From Adineta ricciae (lineage: Eukaryota > Rotifera > Eurotatoria > Adinetida > Adinetidae), in NCBI GenBank assembly GCA_905250025.1, contig CAJNOJ010000257.1, forward strand, positions 1 to 64,000: a stretch of DNA of 64,000 nucleotides, written 5' to 3'. How positions within the stretch are numbered: position 1 is the stretch's first letter; each line of letters starts with the position of its first letter. Below the pieces are notes generated by a model. The model made no database searches. It was not told where the DNA came from and was given only the letters and a program-made list of their open reading frames with translations. This document shows, piece by piece, positions 11,108 to 22,923 of this stretch. Made by a program: the position numbers and the translations under genes.

Positions 11108-12162
11108 TTACAGAAGTTTTTGCCAAGATTTGTATCTTTCTAATGCTGAAATGGTCGTTAATTTCGGTTCAACTCTATAATTGAATTTGTCTTCCTTGAG
11201 AAATCTAAGTTCATCATCCTTTTTATCTAATGAAACTTCCGTCCACCAGAACTTTTCATTTTTATTGTTTTCGCACCATTTGTATCCACGTTGTTTCAAG
11301 TTATCTTTGTATTTGTAAGGAAACTGAATTGCTCTAATAAGGACAGTTGTCCTGTTGGAGAACTCGAGTAGATGTGCAAGACCAGTTTCTTGTTTGTCAG
11401 GGAGTTGAGTTGATAAAAGTTTAAGTACTGCATAAGTATCATTGAGTGCACGATGACTTTGATAGAAATATCCAAGTTCAACAAGAAGATATTTTAATTT
11501 GAGACTTTCAAATCCATAATCAAACCATTTGATTTCATTCATACTACATGCCCATCTTTTTCTTGAAAATTCGTCTGATAAGTTTTCGCAAAAGGGTCGA
11601 TCAAAGGCTGCATTGTGAGCAATGATGAGATCAGCATTGCCGATAAATTCGTTTACAGTTGCAATACAAATCTTCTTTCCTTTCAACATTTCATTTGTAA
11701 TTTTTGTAAGTTTCGTAATAAATTCAGGGACAGGCTGACGAGGTTCATTCAGTTCGTCAAATATGCCAATGATATCAGAAATATCTCCACAATCTTTATA
11801 GATAAACTTGATCATTCCAAGTTCGATCACATCGTCGATTTGTGAATTAAGACCTGTTGTTTCCACATCGAGAACAATACCCACTTTTTCATTCTCTGTT
11901 GGTAATCGATCTATACATTTCAATGGTGTTGATAACAAACGCAGAACACGATACTTTCCAGTTGCTTCTAGCTTCAATGCTGAAGTTTCTTCATCGGTCT
12001 AGAATAGAATATAACCTCTGATACGTTTAATTAAAACTAATTATAAATCTGTTTTGCTTCGTATGATCACGAACACAATGCAGTACGTACAATAGTGAGC
12101 GAATTGATACCCGATTCCAGTGAGTTTAACATACGTTGTGACTTGGTAACAAACTCTGCCAT
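11108..12162 (-). CDS. DEDDh 3'-5' exonuclease, bacterial DnaQ/Pol III epsilon type
   Basis: Two exons: 12162 down to 12091 (24 codons, starts MAEFVTKSQ), a 92-nt intron with donor GTACGT and acceptor TTCTAG, then 11998 down to 11108. Both splice sites and the phase are conserved in the second copy. The product of about 320 residues has Exo I DVETTGL, Exo II AHNAAFDRPF and Exo III HRALNDTYA, the DEDDh catalytic set that removes nucleotides from 3' ends. The whole layout recalls a group of bacterial epsilon-like exonucleases (from knowledge of the family, not a search): an N-terminal YRVLRLL, WACSMNEIKW, and a C-terminal LKQRGYKW followed by a WW segment. It is a candidate for horizontal transfer from bacteria followed by intron gain. 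It might act in DNA repair. I see no organelle targeting signal. Confidence 0.85.
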
Positions 12163-12806
12163 CTAGAAGAGAAAAACAATATGCGCATGATCGATGCAAC
12201 CACTTTACACGTACTAGTATACTTATGGTGCTCGTCTTTGACAGAAAAGGAAGAAAAATAGATGCACATTTTCAATTTTTTCTCTGATACATCTGTCGTG
12301 TCGTCGATATTATTTTACAGTTACAAAATATTTCGTAATATCAAGACAGTTTGAGTAAGACTCAATAGGTTAAACTCTTTCATCCGCCCTTTCTGTACAT
12401 TGAAACATCAAATCTAATTGATAACAATTCTCTTGATATGAAAATAGAATGTCAATGTGAAATCCTCCACGCAGGACACTTTGATTAAACCAAGGTCTTC
12501 ATGCGTATCTAACGAATAAACACGCAAATAATAAACATTACATTATTTCATGTCAATCAATATGTTGAAGTAAACAACGTGATGCGAAAAAGGAAGTGAT
12601 ATGACAGGTAATCGCTATTTTTATTTCTTTGTATTACTCTAGTCTACCTTGTTATGAAAAACAAGCGTCATTACTTAATGTCGCAGTACGTGAAATTAAA
12701 CCCAGAGTCTTCTTATTTTGATACGTAAAAAGAATATTTATTGAATGAATTAAACCAAACTAATGATTTTGTTTGAATTAGTCGATACAAAAAAACACTT
12801 GAAATT
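12163..12806. other. Intergenic, no gene seen
   Basis: AT-rich spacer between two minus-strand genes, present in both copies (23979-24654) with small indels. It should hold the promoter of the exonuclease gene and the 3' end of the multi-TM gene. Confidence 0.5.
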
Positions 12807-13913
12807 CTAAACAAAATCCAAAAGACTGTGAAGTTTTTCATTTACTGAATTTCTAAATATGGCAAAATATGTTTCAGTATCTCGAGAATTGAACTCATTT
12901 GACATTGTATAAATGAAATTTTCACCATAATATAAATATTGCGAATAATTATAGAACACCGTAAGTAAAATTGGAAATGTATAGCTGAAGAGTGCAAGCG
13001 AATACAAAAAAGCTGAAATCGGATAGAATGCGCTTTCGAGAGATCTCGGCAGAAAGATATAGAATATTATACGAGTCATTTTAGGTAGTGCTGCTAAAAT
13101 CTGTGAGAAACATAAGAATGCAACCCAAAGACAAATGTAGATCACAACCATAAATCCATATGCAAATGCCATTGGTATAACATGAGTGATCATATATGGC
13201 AATAACAAAGCACCAGCAAACGCCCATGTAATGAAATACAGTCCTATAGTAATAGTATAGATAACGTATTTTATGATTGATTTTGGTTTTTTTTTTGGTA
13301 AATTAAGTTTATGGACGTCTTTGAGCACAAATGCCATCAATTGTACGTAAAAAACGGAGGAAAAATTCCAATAGGATACAAATACATAATTGAATAGTCG
13401 ATACCCAAATGCATTGTAACAATTCCATGGAGTTGCCCGTTCTGCTGACATACATGATGATTGAATGATACAATACCAAATAGCATGACCAAGTACAGGA
13501 AGACCATGGAAAATATAATCAATAATATTGAAATCAATTTTCCTATAGAACCTTTCATTCGTTTTGTGAGTATTTCTTTTAATGCGCTCCATTTCGTTAA
13601 TCAATTCTGCTCGAATGAGTCCAGGGTTATGTAGGGCGTTTCCGAAAAAAACATCGAATTTTTCGACAAGTGGTTTTACTGTCTTAAGCTGCTTTAATAT
13701 CGCCCAACGTAACAGACCAATTTCCAATGTGGTTGAAAACACTCTATATTTGATAAGATGCCGAAATCGAGAAAATAACTGAAATGCGGCTATTTGTAGA
13801 ATCATTATCCAATATGGTTGAATGTTCATATGATCCTGGTCAAGGGTGTATAATAATGGATTAGCATTTTGATGATATATCGGTATAGGACCACTTGTAC
13901 CGTTCTTATTCAT
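12807..13913 (-). CDS. Multi-pass membrane protein of unknown family, copy A1
   Basis: From the ATG at 13913 (MNKNGTSGP) the protein has 368 residues. Hydrophobic segments lie near residues 35-52, 145-165, 175-200, 220-245, 250-275 and 300-330, so there are probably six or seven membrane passes. A hydrophilic, probably cytoplasmic, loop lies between the first two. Conserved features include an SSCMSAERATPWNCY segment and a C-terminal YNYSQYLYYGENF run that is unchanged in the second copy. I do not recognise the family. The frame extends upstream in copy A2 but is broken here by two homopolymer length differences (near 13953 and 14092-14101), so the true N-terminus is unclear. Confidence 0.7.
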   Translation of the reverse strand: MNKNGTSGPIPIYHQNANPLLYTLDQDHMNIQPYWIMILQIAAFQLFSRFRHLIKYRVFSTTLEIGLLRWAILKQLKTVKPLVEKFDVFFGNALHNPGLIRAELINEMERIKRNTHKTNERFYRKIDFNIIDYIFHGLPVLGHAIWYCIIQSSCMSAERATPWNCYNAFGYRLFNYVFVSYWNFSSVFYVQLMAFVLKDVHKLNLPKKKPKSIIKYVIYTITIGLYFITWAFAGALLLPYMITHVIPMAFAYGFMVVIYICLWVAFLCFSQILAALPKMTRIIFYIFLPRSLESAFYPISAFLYSLALFSYTFPILLTVFYNYSQYLYYGENFIYTMSNEFNSRDTETYFAIFRNSVNEKLHSLLDFV

Positions 13914-15244
13914 CGTTACGTGTGCTTCCAAGGGAATAGTATGTATGTGAAAAAAACAGTGGTTTCTTCGTAATGAGAGGAAAAGCCAAGGTATGCCCTA
14001 TCTTTCGTTCTTTATATTGGCGATAATAAAAAAATAAATTATACTTCCTTTTTCGATATTTTTGTGCGTAAAACACCCGTAAAGTCCATAGAAAAAAAAA
14101 ACAAATAGAAGTATGTTGTTTTGGAGTTTCTTGAGACTGTAAGTTCTGATAACCCACGAGCAAACATATTAGAAAAATAGTTGTTGACTCAAAACTATGT
14201 AAGAGAGGAAATCCGTTTCGAATATCATCTACTTTTGCTCGAATGTTTGTGCTAATTTAGAAGACGGTATAACACACGTTATGCCTGTTTCTTTTTTAAC
14301 GGATCTGACTTTTCATCATTTTTCTCTCTACAATATCTTCTAATGAATCGTTTTGCGAAAAGTGATACCTGTTATTACGATACTGTAAAACAACGACAAG
14401 AGGATATCAAACGATTTGGATTCAAAAATCGGATGTTCAAGAAGTCACTAAGAATTTGTGAATAACTAATAGTCAATGTGTCCAACCTCGGCGATACGGT
14501 ACCGACGAGAGAGATTCAATATACAATATTTGGAAGATGAAACTACTTAACTAAAGATACTCAGTTCATTTCATTTGAAAATAAAGTTCTAACCCAAAAG
14601 ATCCATGCATATGTCAAATAACGAAGCAGTCTTAAACTCAGTATAACATCGATTCCATTCATAGCCTAGCTTTTCACTATTGTTATTCATCCTCTATTCT
14701 GATACATTATGACATGAATTTCAAGCAAAAAATCAACCGCCTTTTTACTTATCACTCTGATTTAAATAGCATATTAATTCAAACTGGATTAAGAAGCAGA
14801 AATTGACATTCAACGGAAAATCTCCTCTCTAGCTATAACAACATCAACACTATGTGTTTCGAAACGACCTTGTATTCATCAGTTCGTACAATTCAACTGA
14901 AATCTATTCTTTAATAAATCCATGTTGAATTCTGGAAATCATGCGATTGTTGTTTAAAAGATCAACTGTGTGCGCGAAATTCTGACTCATTTTTATCTTC
15001 ACATCCTCAAGAATAAATTGCTCTCTAGTGCGTTATAATCACACAAGTTTATGTTTATCTGGACTTTGCAATTGAAATCTACCTTTAAGTTACATTAAAG
15101 TGTTGTTTGCCAGTTTGTGTTATCTTACCGCGTGGCAACATTGTGATACAAGCTATTCTAAACATTGTATTCATCCTCTTATCTTTATCAAACGCCATAA
15201 ACAAATACAAAAAGAGAGCAAGTATACATAGGGTTGTTTCAGTA
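13914..15244. other. Divergent intergenic region with uncertain 5' coding part
   Basis: At 13914-14200 the minus strand carries a hydrophobic segment and a basic stretch (KYRKRKYNLFF) that may be the N-terminal exon of the multi-TM gene, broken by frame differences between copies. From about 14200 to 15244 I see no gene. The multi-TM gene and the PPC gene are transcribed away from this region, so it should contain both promoters. Confidence 0.45.
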
Positions 15245-18200
15245 ATGATGAAAAGATCTCTGAGATCAGATAACGCCAACGGCATTCTTCTCATTTCTTC
15301 TGTTGAGAGTAGGCAATTAGTCGAGATTCTAGCACAACCAACAACACTGCCTGTTTTCAAACAATCTTTTCGAATGAATCTTCGTTCATTCGTTTCGTGC
15401 TTGCGCGATACTATTGGTATTGCCGTCTTGATTAGTGGACTTCTATTTGGCTTGATACACGGTAAGAATTTTAACGAACAAATCGACAATAATTATAGTC
15501 ATACTAGCATCAGTATTCGTCTGAACGTCCATACGCCAGACTGAATCGAATAGAAGCACGAGCTACTTTTTGTTAGTTTAAACTTAGATTTAACTCATCT
15601 ATCGTCAAAGTCTATTGCTATTGTAATGCGATAATTGTGAAGTGTCCGAATGTTAAAGGTAACGATGATTTACTATCCCGGTCTGAAAATATGACTTTGA
15701 AGATGGATTAAGGTTTTCGTATTCAGATAAAGCGATGTGAATACTGCCCTAAGTTAATAATTGTAACTTGAGTGTATTTGTTTGATTTGTTGTTTTTAGT
15801 TTTTTGCCATTGAGTATCGCCGAATTTGAAAATAATTTCAAATCTTGTTTGTTTAGAATCAACAGCCTTACCAATAGAAACCTCTGGAAAGGATGGAGAA
15901 ATAATTTTCTCTAGTATTTGGACTGCGAATAGCCCAAAATTCTCTCGCACATCGTTGGAGTCGGAAAAAGAGTTTCATTATCAAGCCATTGAAGTTAATG
16001 TTCCAGTCACGGGCACTTATACGTTCACAAGTAAAAGTTTGACCAACGCTTATGGTTATATCTACGACAATAGTTTCGATCCTGCGAATACTAATTTAAA
16101 TCTAATTGCACAAGATGATGATAGCAATGGCAAAGGACAATTCAAACTTACTGCTCTGCTCCATCCGGATCACCGATATATTTTGGTTGCCACAACCAAC
16201 ACCCCGGAAGCCACTGGCAAATTTTCGATTATGTCGTCCGGTCCCACTGCGGTCAATGTACTCTACAAAGTCGACAGTAAGTATAAGGATAAGGATGGAA
16301 CTGACCTAATGTATGTTTCGATTTGATAGATATTTCGACTATATATTCGAGCGCATTATCGTTCAGTAGTCAAGTGTTTCATCGGCCCGATGGTGATGAC
16401 GATGAGTTTTACTACTTTCAAGCTATACAGATTGGAGTGTCTGTGGATGGTACTTACACATTTACGAGCGGTAGCAATGTTGACACTATGGGCTACTTTT
16501 ACAATTCACCCTTTGATCCATCCAATCCAACGGCGAACTTAATCACTGATGATGATGACAGTGGTGACGACCAGCAATTTCAAATAGACGTATATCTACG
16601 AGCTGGACAAGCTTATGTACTTGTGGTTACAACACAAGAAGAATTTATGACAGGAAGTTTCTCTGTTTCTACCTTTGGTCCGGCTTCAGTCAGCATTATG
16701 TCCATCATTCCATCAACAAGTCAACCAATAGTATTATGTAAGTTGATTATCACTTTGATCTACTTCTTAGCGAACAGAATCCCCTTCGACATGAATTGTC
16801 TTTTTATGTTTTAGCGTCTACTCTGCCTACTGTGACATCATCTTATTCGAGTGCACTGTCAGCTAGTAGTCAAGTATTTCATCGACCCGATGGTGATGAC
16901 GATGCGCCCTACTATTTCGAAGCTATACAGGTTGTCGTACCTACTTCTGGCACTTATTTTTTCACAAGTAACAGTGTCATTGACACCATCGGCTACTTTT
17001 ACAGTTCCCCTTTCGATCCGTCCAATCCATTGATGAATTTGATCATGGAAGATGATGACAGCGGTGATATTCCGTTACAATTCCGCATCCGCGTTTATCT
17101 CGAATCTGGACGTACCTATGTTCTCGCGGTTACAACACATTGGGACTCGTCTACAGGAAGCTTCTCTGTATCTGCCTTCGGTCCAGGCCCTCTCAATCTT
17201 GTGTCCATCACTCCATCAACAAGTCAACCGATAGCGACATGTGAGTTCATTGCCATCTCGATCTTTCACTGTTGCACGTATTGGCTCTTATATTTTTCTA
17301 GCAACTGCTGCGCCTACGGTAACATCATTGTACTCAGGCGAACTTGCGGGGACCAGTCAAGTATTTTATCGACCTGAAAGTCAAAAAGATAAATACTATT
17401 ACTTTCAAGCCTTACAATTTACAGTTTCTACTGCTGGTATTTATAAATTTACAAGCGTAAGCGATATGGATACGGTGGGTTACTTTTACGAGTCAACTTT
17501 TGACCCGTCGAATCCATTGATGAATCTTGTCACGAATGACGATGACGGTGGTGACGACTTCCAATTTCTCATTGAGGTCTATCTCCAAGCTGGGCAAACC
17601 TACATTCTTGTAGTTACAACACATTCGGGATATACTAAAGGAAGCTTCTCTGTTAAAGCTGTTGGACCCGTGTCCATCAATATCGGTTCAATCATCGCAT
17701 CAACGAGTCGACCAATAGTCATACGTAAGTTTTACGCACTATTAGTTAATTAATTTCATCAGCGATTGCTTTTTATTCTTCTAGAATCCACTACGCCTAC
17801 TATAATATCAACATATGGAAGTGCGTTAACATTTACTAGTCCAGTCTATGATAGACCTGAAGGTAATGTTGATTATTACTATTATTTTCAAGCGATAAAA
17901 GTCACTACATCCACTGCTGGCACTTACATTTTCACAAGCAAAAGTGATATTGACGCCAGAGGTTATTTTTATATCAATTCTTTCGATCCATCTGATCCAA
18001 TGGCAAATTTGATTACCGAGGATGATGATAGCGATTTCCAATTCCAGTTTCGTATCCAAGTTTATCTTCGACCCGAAATCACGTATGTTCTCGTAATGAC
18101 TACTCATAGAGAGCATGCGATCGGCAACTTTTCGATCAAATCAGTTGGTCCAGCATTGGTTACTTTTATGTCAATCACTGCATCTACAAGTCGACCGATA

Positions 18201-18700
18201 CTAACGCGTAAGTTTCTCACAAAATCTTTTTATCTAGAAACTTGAACACTAATGAATACCATCCATTTGTTTTGCAGCATCAACTGCAATGCCTGTACCA
18301 TCGACTTATGCCGGTGCATTAACTCCGAACAGTCCATTTTTCTTTCGGCCTCTAAATCTTGTAAATGATTTCTTTTATTTTCAAGCATTGCAAGTTGCGG
18401 TATCTACGCCTGGCATTTACATATTCAGAAGCAATAGCTCAATGGACACACGAGGTTATTTCTATCAGAAGTCTTTCGATCCATCTGATCCGACAGTAAA
18501 TTTGATCGCGGATAATGATGATGGTGGTGGTAGCTTACAGTTTCGCATTCAAGTTTATTTGCAACCTGGAAAAGCTTACGTTCTTGTGGCCACAACACAT
18601 AGACATCAAATCACCGGAGATTTCACAATCTTAGGCGTCGGTCCAGCGTTTGCTAGTCTTACGCCGATTGTACCGCCAACGAGTCGGCCTATAACAACAG
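15245..18700 (+). CDS. PPC-like repeat surface protein, copy A1, exons 1-7
   Basis: Exons: 15245-15461, 15857-16276, 16330-16737, 16815-17240, 17302-17724, 17785-18207, 18278-18700. All introns are phase 1. Exon 1 (starts MMKRSLRS) encodes a cytoplasmic segment of about 50 residues and a hydrophobic helix (IAVLISGLLFGLI), a signal-anchor of a type II protein. Each later exon encodes one beta-sandwich domain of 136-142 residues with the same landmarks: YYFQAIQV, GTYTFTS, DTxGYFY, FDPSNP, DDDSG, then YVLVVTTH and GPxS. This pattern resembles bacterial pre-peptidase C-terminal (PPC) domains, where acidic loops may bind calcium (family knowledge and inference). Exon 7 ends at a GTAAGT donor and the piece stops at the N at 18754. 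The rest of the gene is at 30882 onward. The full model has 12 exons and about 1,376 residues. Confidence 0.85.
15631..15764. repeat. 126-bp intron indel bounded by 8-bp direct repeats
   Basis: Intron 1 of the PPC gene is 395 nt here and 269 nt in copy A2, a difference of 126. ATAATTGT occurs at 15631-15638 and again at 15757-15764, but once in A2. Either A2 lost the segment by recombination between the repeats, or an element inserted with an 8-bp target duplication. I see no inverted termini. Confidence 0.75.
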
Positions 18701-18753
18701 GTAAGTTCTTTCATCAGTAGTGTTCCTATGAACATAACAGTTCGTTTGTCAAT

Positions 18754-18754
18754 N
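18754..18754. other. Single-N join 2
   Basis: Left side is intron 7 of the PPC gene (A1 end). Right side resumes at the equivalent of 5633, the start of copy A2. Confidence 0.95.
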
Positions 18755-19029
18755 AATTTGATGGTCATCTTGATTCAAAACATATATTTGATTTTTTGAA
18801 CTAACGAAAATATCAGAAGAATATGAACCAATCATAGTGATATTAGCAACAGTTGTACCATTTGGATTCCATGTTGCATTCGAATAGAATTTCGGTTGAT
18901 TATACGATATAGCTAAAATTAAAGACGTTCAATGCTAAAAATATATTCAAAACAGTTTAACTATTTATCCAGACTTCGTTCAATCATTAAGAATAATATC
19001 CATAAATGGGATTTGTTATTGAACAACAT
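18755..19029 (-). CDS. NHL/GEVED gene, copy A2, 5' fragment
   Basis: Contains the proposed first exon (19029 down to 18975, MLFNNK) and the start of exon 2 from 18912, cut by the N at 18754. The 62-nt intron has the same length and the same A/GTCTGG donor as in copy A1. The alternative GT after the ATG of LFLM is ATT here, which supports the chosen donor. Confidence 0.6.
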
Positions 19030-19624
19030 TCTGACGAATTCTTCTATGGTAATAGTATTCAAGAAATAAACATTTCCATACAAAATCTTTTCTCTGCCTT
19101 TATTTGTTTTCATGGGAAGAAGACGGAAGAGAGAATCATGTCTTGAAAATAAAATACTTCTCTTTCACGGTTTTTTTTACTATTTTTAGGATAAAATGTG
19201 GAGTTTTTACCTCTGTAATTTGATTCCGACTAACTCAGGACGGGAAAAACTGGAACGAAACGATGATTTTTTTATGTTAATATAGCACAAGTCACAATTG
19301 TTGTTCAAACTACAAAAGTCAGGAACAATCGAGTCAGAACTTTTCAATGAGTAGGACAAATAACATTCCAAAATTGTCAGTTCTTTTGATCTGATAGAAA
19401 CGAAACTTAGCAAAAAGAAAAGATATGAGTATTGGTTGTTTTCTTGTATATCATTAACTGTTGCCATAAACATCGAATCTAAAGGGATAGGAATTTAGTG
19501 AACAAAGGCCGTTAGGCAACATAGTTCGCGTTTAATCATAACGGTTATTTCGAGTAGAATGGAATGTTAGTAACAGAATAAAACAAACAGTTTGTTTAAA
19601 TAGTTTATTAGTTGTTCGTTGTTA
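19030..19624. other. Intergenic, copy of 5898-6485
   Basis: The frame at 19207-19473 is the counterpart of 6098-6334 and is not convincingly coding. Nothing else is seen. Confidence 0.5.
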
Positions 19625-20961
19625 CTAGAGACAGCATTTGTTGCGTGGATATAATATCAGAGAGACAAGGTCGTTGATGATCATATGCGTCTGTTGGATC
19701 TCGAGATGATTATCTGGAAGTAGATTTTGTCGAATTCTTAAGGCATTCTCGAAACATTCCATTGCCGTGTGGTAAGATTCGATTCTTTTGTAAACACAAC
19801 CCATCTCCTGCAAACAATGCGCAACGCATCGATGTCCGTTCGGAAACAACTTTTCGAGTATTGTATAAGCTTGCTTGCTATGAATTTTCTTCGNAGTTCA
19901 TCATTGGACATCGACGCTCCACGATAAAGTGTAATACATGGTTCAAATTCTTTCAAGTACGTGTACTCTTCGTGCAATACTGTGCATAAATCAGTTATGA
20001 AGAATCGAAATAAATATAATTGTTCAATATCTTCAGTGCGTAATGCTTTATTCAAATTTTTATAGAGAAATGGTTGACCAGTGTACCATTTGATTGCATC
20101 TTCAGCTTTATAGAGTGAATCAAACTCATCAATTAACTTTAATTGTTTATTATTATTATGATAACATTGTTTCAAATAATTAACCAATTGCTGCTTTGCA
20201 TTTTTATCATTTTGTGGTAGGTGAAGAAGAACATCTGGTTTAAAGAAACGAAAAAGTGTGAAAAGTTGAATTTGATCGCTATCTGCGCATCAATAATTTT
20301 GGTAACAAATTCCTTCCAATCGCATGTTAACTATTCCTCGTGTTGCTATGGAAATCTTCTCTAAACTAAATGTGTTTATAAATACTCGACATAATTTACA
20401 ACTGAAAACTTATTTTTCGTAATGACATTCAAAAACTATAATGTAGAAACATTATTGGTTAGTGTATTTCGACTAGAGTACGTAGTTCTTTTCGCAGAAG
20501 CGGGCAATGTTTATTGGATTACCTTTAAATAGTTGAAACCAAAGAAATAATGCTGATTCTTTTGAGAGTTCACGCGTTGACTTTTGATGTTGATTATAAA
20601 ATGAGAGTGACAGATCTTGTTTCAAAGTTAAATCGATGTTTTCATTAATAGCTTTGAATAACTCGATCTCGTTTGTGTAAATTCCAATAATTTTAGCGTA
20701 TTTATCTAATAAATTTTCGGCGAACGATCTATCGTTTGATAAATCTTCTGCAAACATGAAAACAGAATCAATTTGTCGATATTTATGTAGAGAAGATAAT
20801 GTTTCAGTCGATGATATTGAGATCCATAGTACTAAAAAGATTTTCTTCTTTGGAATGGAATCCACGTAGTTTGTGCATAGTTGTAAATCGTTGAACTGTA
20901 AGTATGCAATGTTCCTGTGTAAAAGATCTGAACATTTTTCAAAATCTTCAATAGTTGACAT
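19625..20961 (-). CDS. ADP-ribosyltransferase-TPR gene, copy A2, with internal gap
   Basis: The 3' part (19625-about 19880) holds the last one or two TPRs. The N at 19894 replaces about 1.15 kb of the A1 sequence (most of the TPR exon, the 58-nt intron and the end of the transferase domain, including the EQE motif). From 19895 the transferase exon continues with LYRGAS up to 20282, and exon 1 runs from about 20485 to the MSTIE start at 20961. In this copy the frame upstream of MSTIE is open to another ATG at 21021, because the TAA of A1 is TCA here. It ends one codon earlier than A1 (CCL then TAG). Confidence 0.7.
19894..19894. other. Single-N join 3 (hides missing sequence)
   Basis: The flanks correspond to about 6737 and about 7901 of copy A1, so about 1.15 kb present in A1 is missing. 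No overlap is seen between the flanks. Confidence 0.9.
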
Positions 20962-22923
20962 TGATTCGAATATCACTTTGCGTCTATGTCGCTCTACAAG
21001 TTTAGACAACGGCGCACTCACTTATAATATCTGATCCTGTGTTACTTTCGATACTTGAGACGTTTGAATAAAGGAAAACTTATCCGTTCAATGATTCAAC
21101 TTAACTTTCAAGTAAGTTCAGAAGAAAAACAAATTTTTATCGATCTTACCGTTCTTGAATCTGATTTACGATTAATGTCGATGGAATGTCATTATCTGCT
21201 GAATTATGATACCACAGGAGTACTACATTCTCCATGTTTCTTGGTTTGATAATGTTATTTTTGTGGAATAACTTCTTCTAGAAGAAAAACATAGTTTCGA
21301 TGATGACGGATGGTAAGATAAATTGTTTGTTTATTCAAAAGAATCAATACATGTATTACTTTTTCTAGTAATGATGTCATATGAAGAGCAAAAAAGCGAT
21401 GTATTTATTTTAGTAGGAAAAAACCCAGTGAATACCTTTTCTTTATTGATCTCTTCATTTAACTTACCAAAAACGTGTCAGATTAGAATTCAAATTCATT
21501 CTACTATTACTGTTCATAGTGTATTGTGCTGCAGATATACACGAAACAATGATTAGCAATAGAATGAGTAGCTGTATTCCTCTTGAGAACGATAATTCAG
21601 CCATGAATGTCATATTATTAGCCGCGCGGATTCGAATGTTTCTTCAACGAAGAAAAATAATAATCGCGTACGCATGTTGAAAGGTAAATAAGAAAGAAAG
21701 GAAAGTCATTATACTTTATGAAGCGTAGATGTTGTTTTCTATGCTTTCCATTCCTTATAAGGATTGTGCGGAGTTGATTTCTGCAAGCTATTTTAAAAGA
21801 TGTGAATAGTTTAGTTGACATCAATCCATTCGTGAAGTGTGCCGTGAGTGTTTTCATCCACCAGCGATTGTCTTTTATCATTTTTCAGACTATTAAATGA
21901 AAAACAAAACTCGAATTAAATAAAAAACGAACAAGTTTTTTGATCGTATGAATATGAATTTAGTCCTGTGTGTCTATGTACTTGTGAGGAAAATTAAGCA
22001 TTTATCTTAAGTATTTTGTTGCCTATACATATTTTACAGTATCGCACATCAATACATTGGACCATAAATCTTTTCCACACGTTGGAAGAAATTGTATGCG
22101 CAACATTCGACAAAATATTTTAAACTGTAACGTCAAACACACATAAACACTAGTCGTATTTCTTCTATAAATTTAGAACAATGCATAAGTTTTCAATCAT
22201 TATAAAAAATGACGTCAGTTCTAATGTGAGACTGTTTCGGTATATCTTCTGATCCTGATTATCTCAAGTTAACTAACATTTTCTAAGCGCAGACTATGAC
22301 GTCACTTAGTCTTCATTACAGGACACATTTATTTTATTTATTGAAACAATCTTTTGCAACAATTATTCTATTTCTCAGTTAGTACAACTTTATTTTGTGT
22401 AATTGGATCAACAGAAACAATTTTTGTATCGAAATCCATATTAAAGTTAACTCGCGAGAGATACTGAACATTCGTCAATGGAATATATTTGTTGAGTAAG
22501 CGTTTCATTTTCATATGCGAATGATGCTTGTCATACATCTGATCAAGAGAAAAACAAAGAACATGTCATCTGTAACTTATCATTTGCTAGAAAGAAGACA
22601 CGTATCAAAATAAATTGATAATAGAGACAATCACTCAAATTGAAATAGATGAGCGCATTATCACTTAAATATCAATTTTGTTCGTAATAGATTCGGTTTT
22701 TGATTGAATGTATTAGTTCTATATATATATCTATAGGAAATTAGCATTCATTTATTGACGATAGTGTTTCACTATTAAACAGTTTAAATTACGCACTTTC
22801 TAATCAATTTATGCTTATTATGTTGTATATATTTCGAAACACATTTATTTATTATGAAAATACATATATTGAGACTGATATTCAAAATAAAATTTTTCAC
22901 CTGTGAAGCTCTCTGTTATTCTA
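20962..22923. other. Intergenic, copy of 9020-11107
   Basis: Same content as the A1 interval with several indels, including loss of about 75-80 bases near 22380. No gene is recognised; the weak small plus-strand frames at 21055-21556 match those at 9145-9643. Confidence 0.45.
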
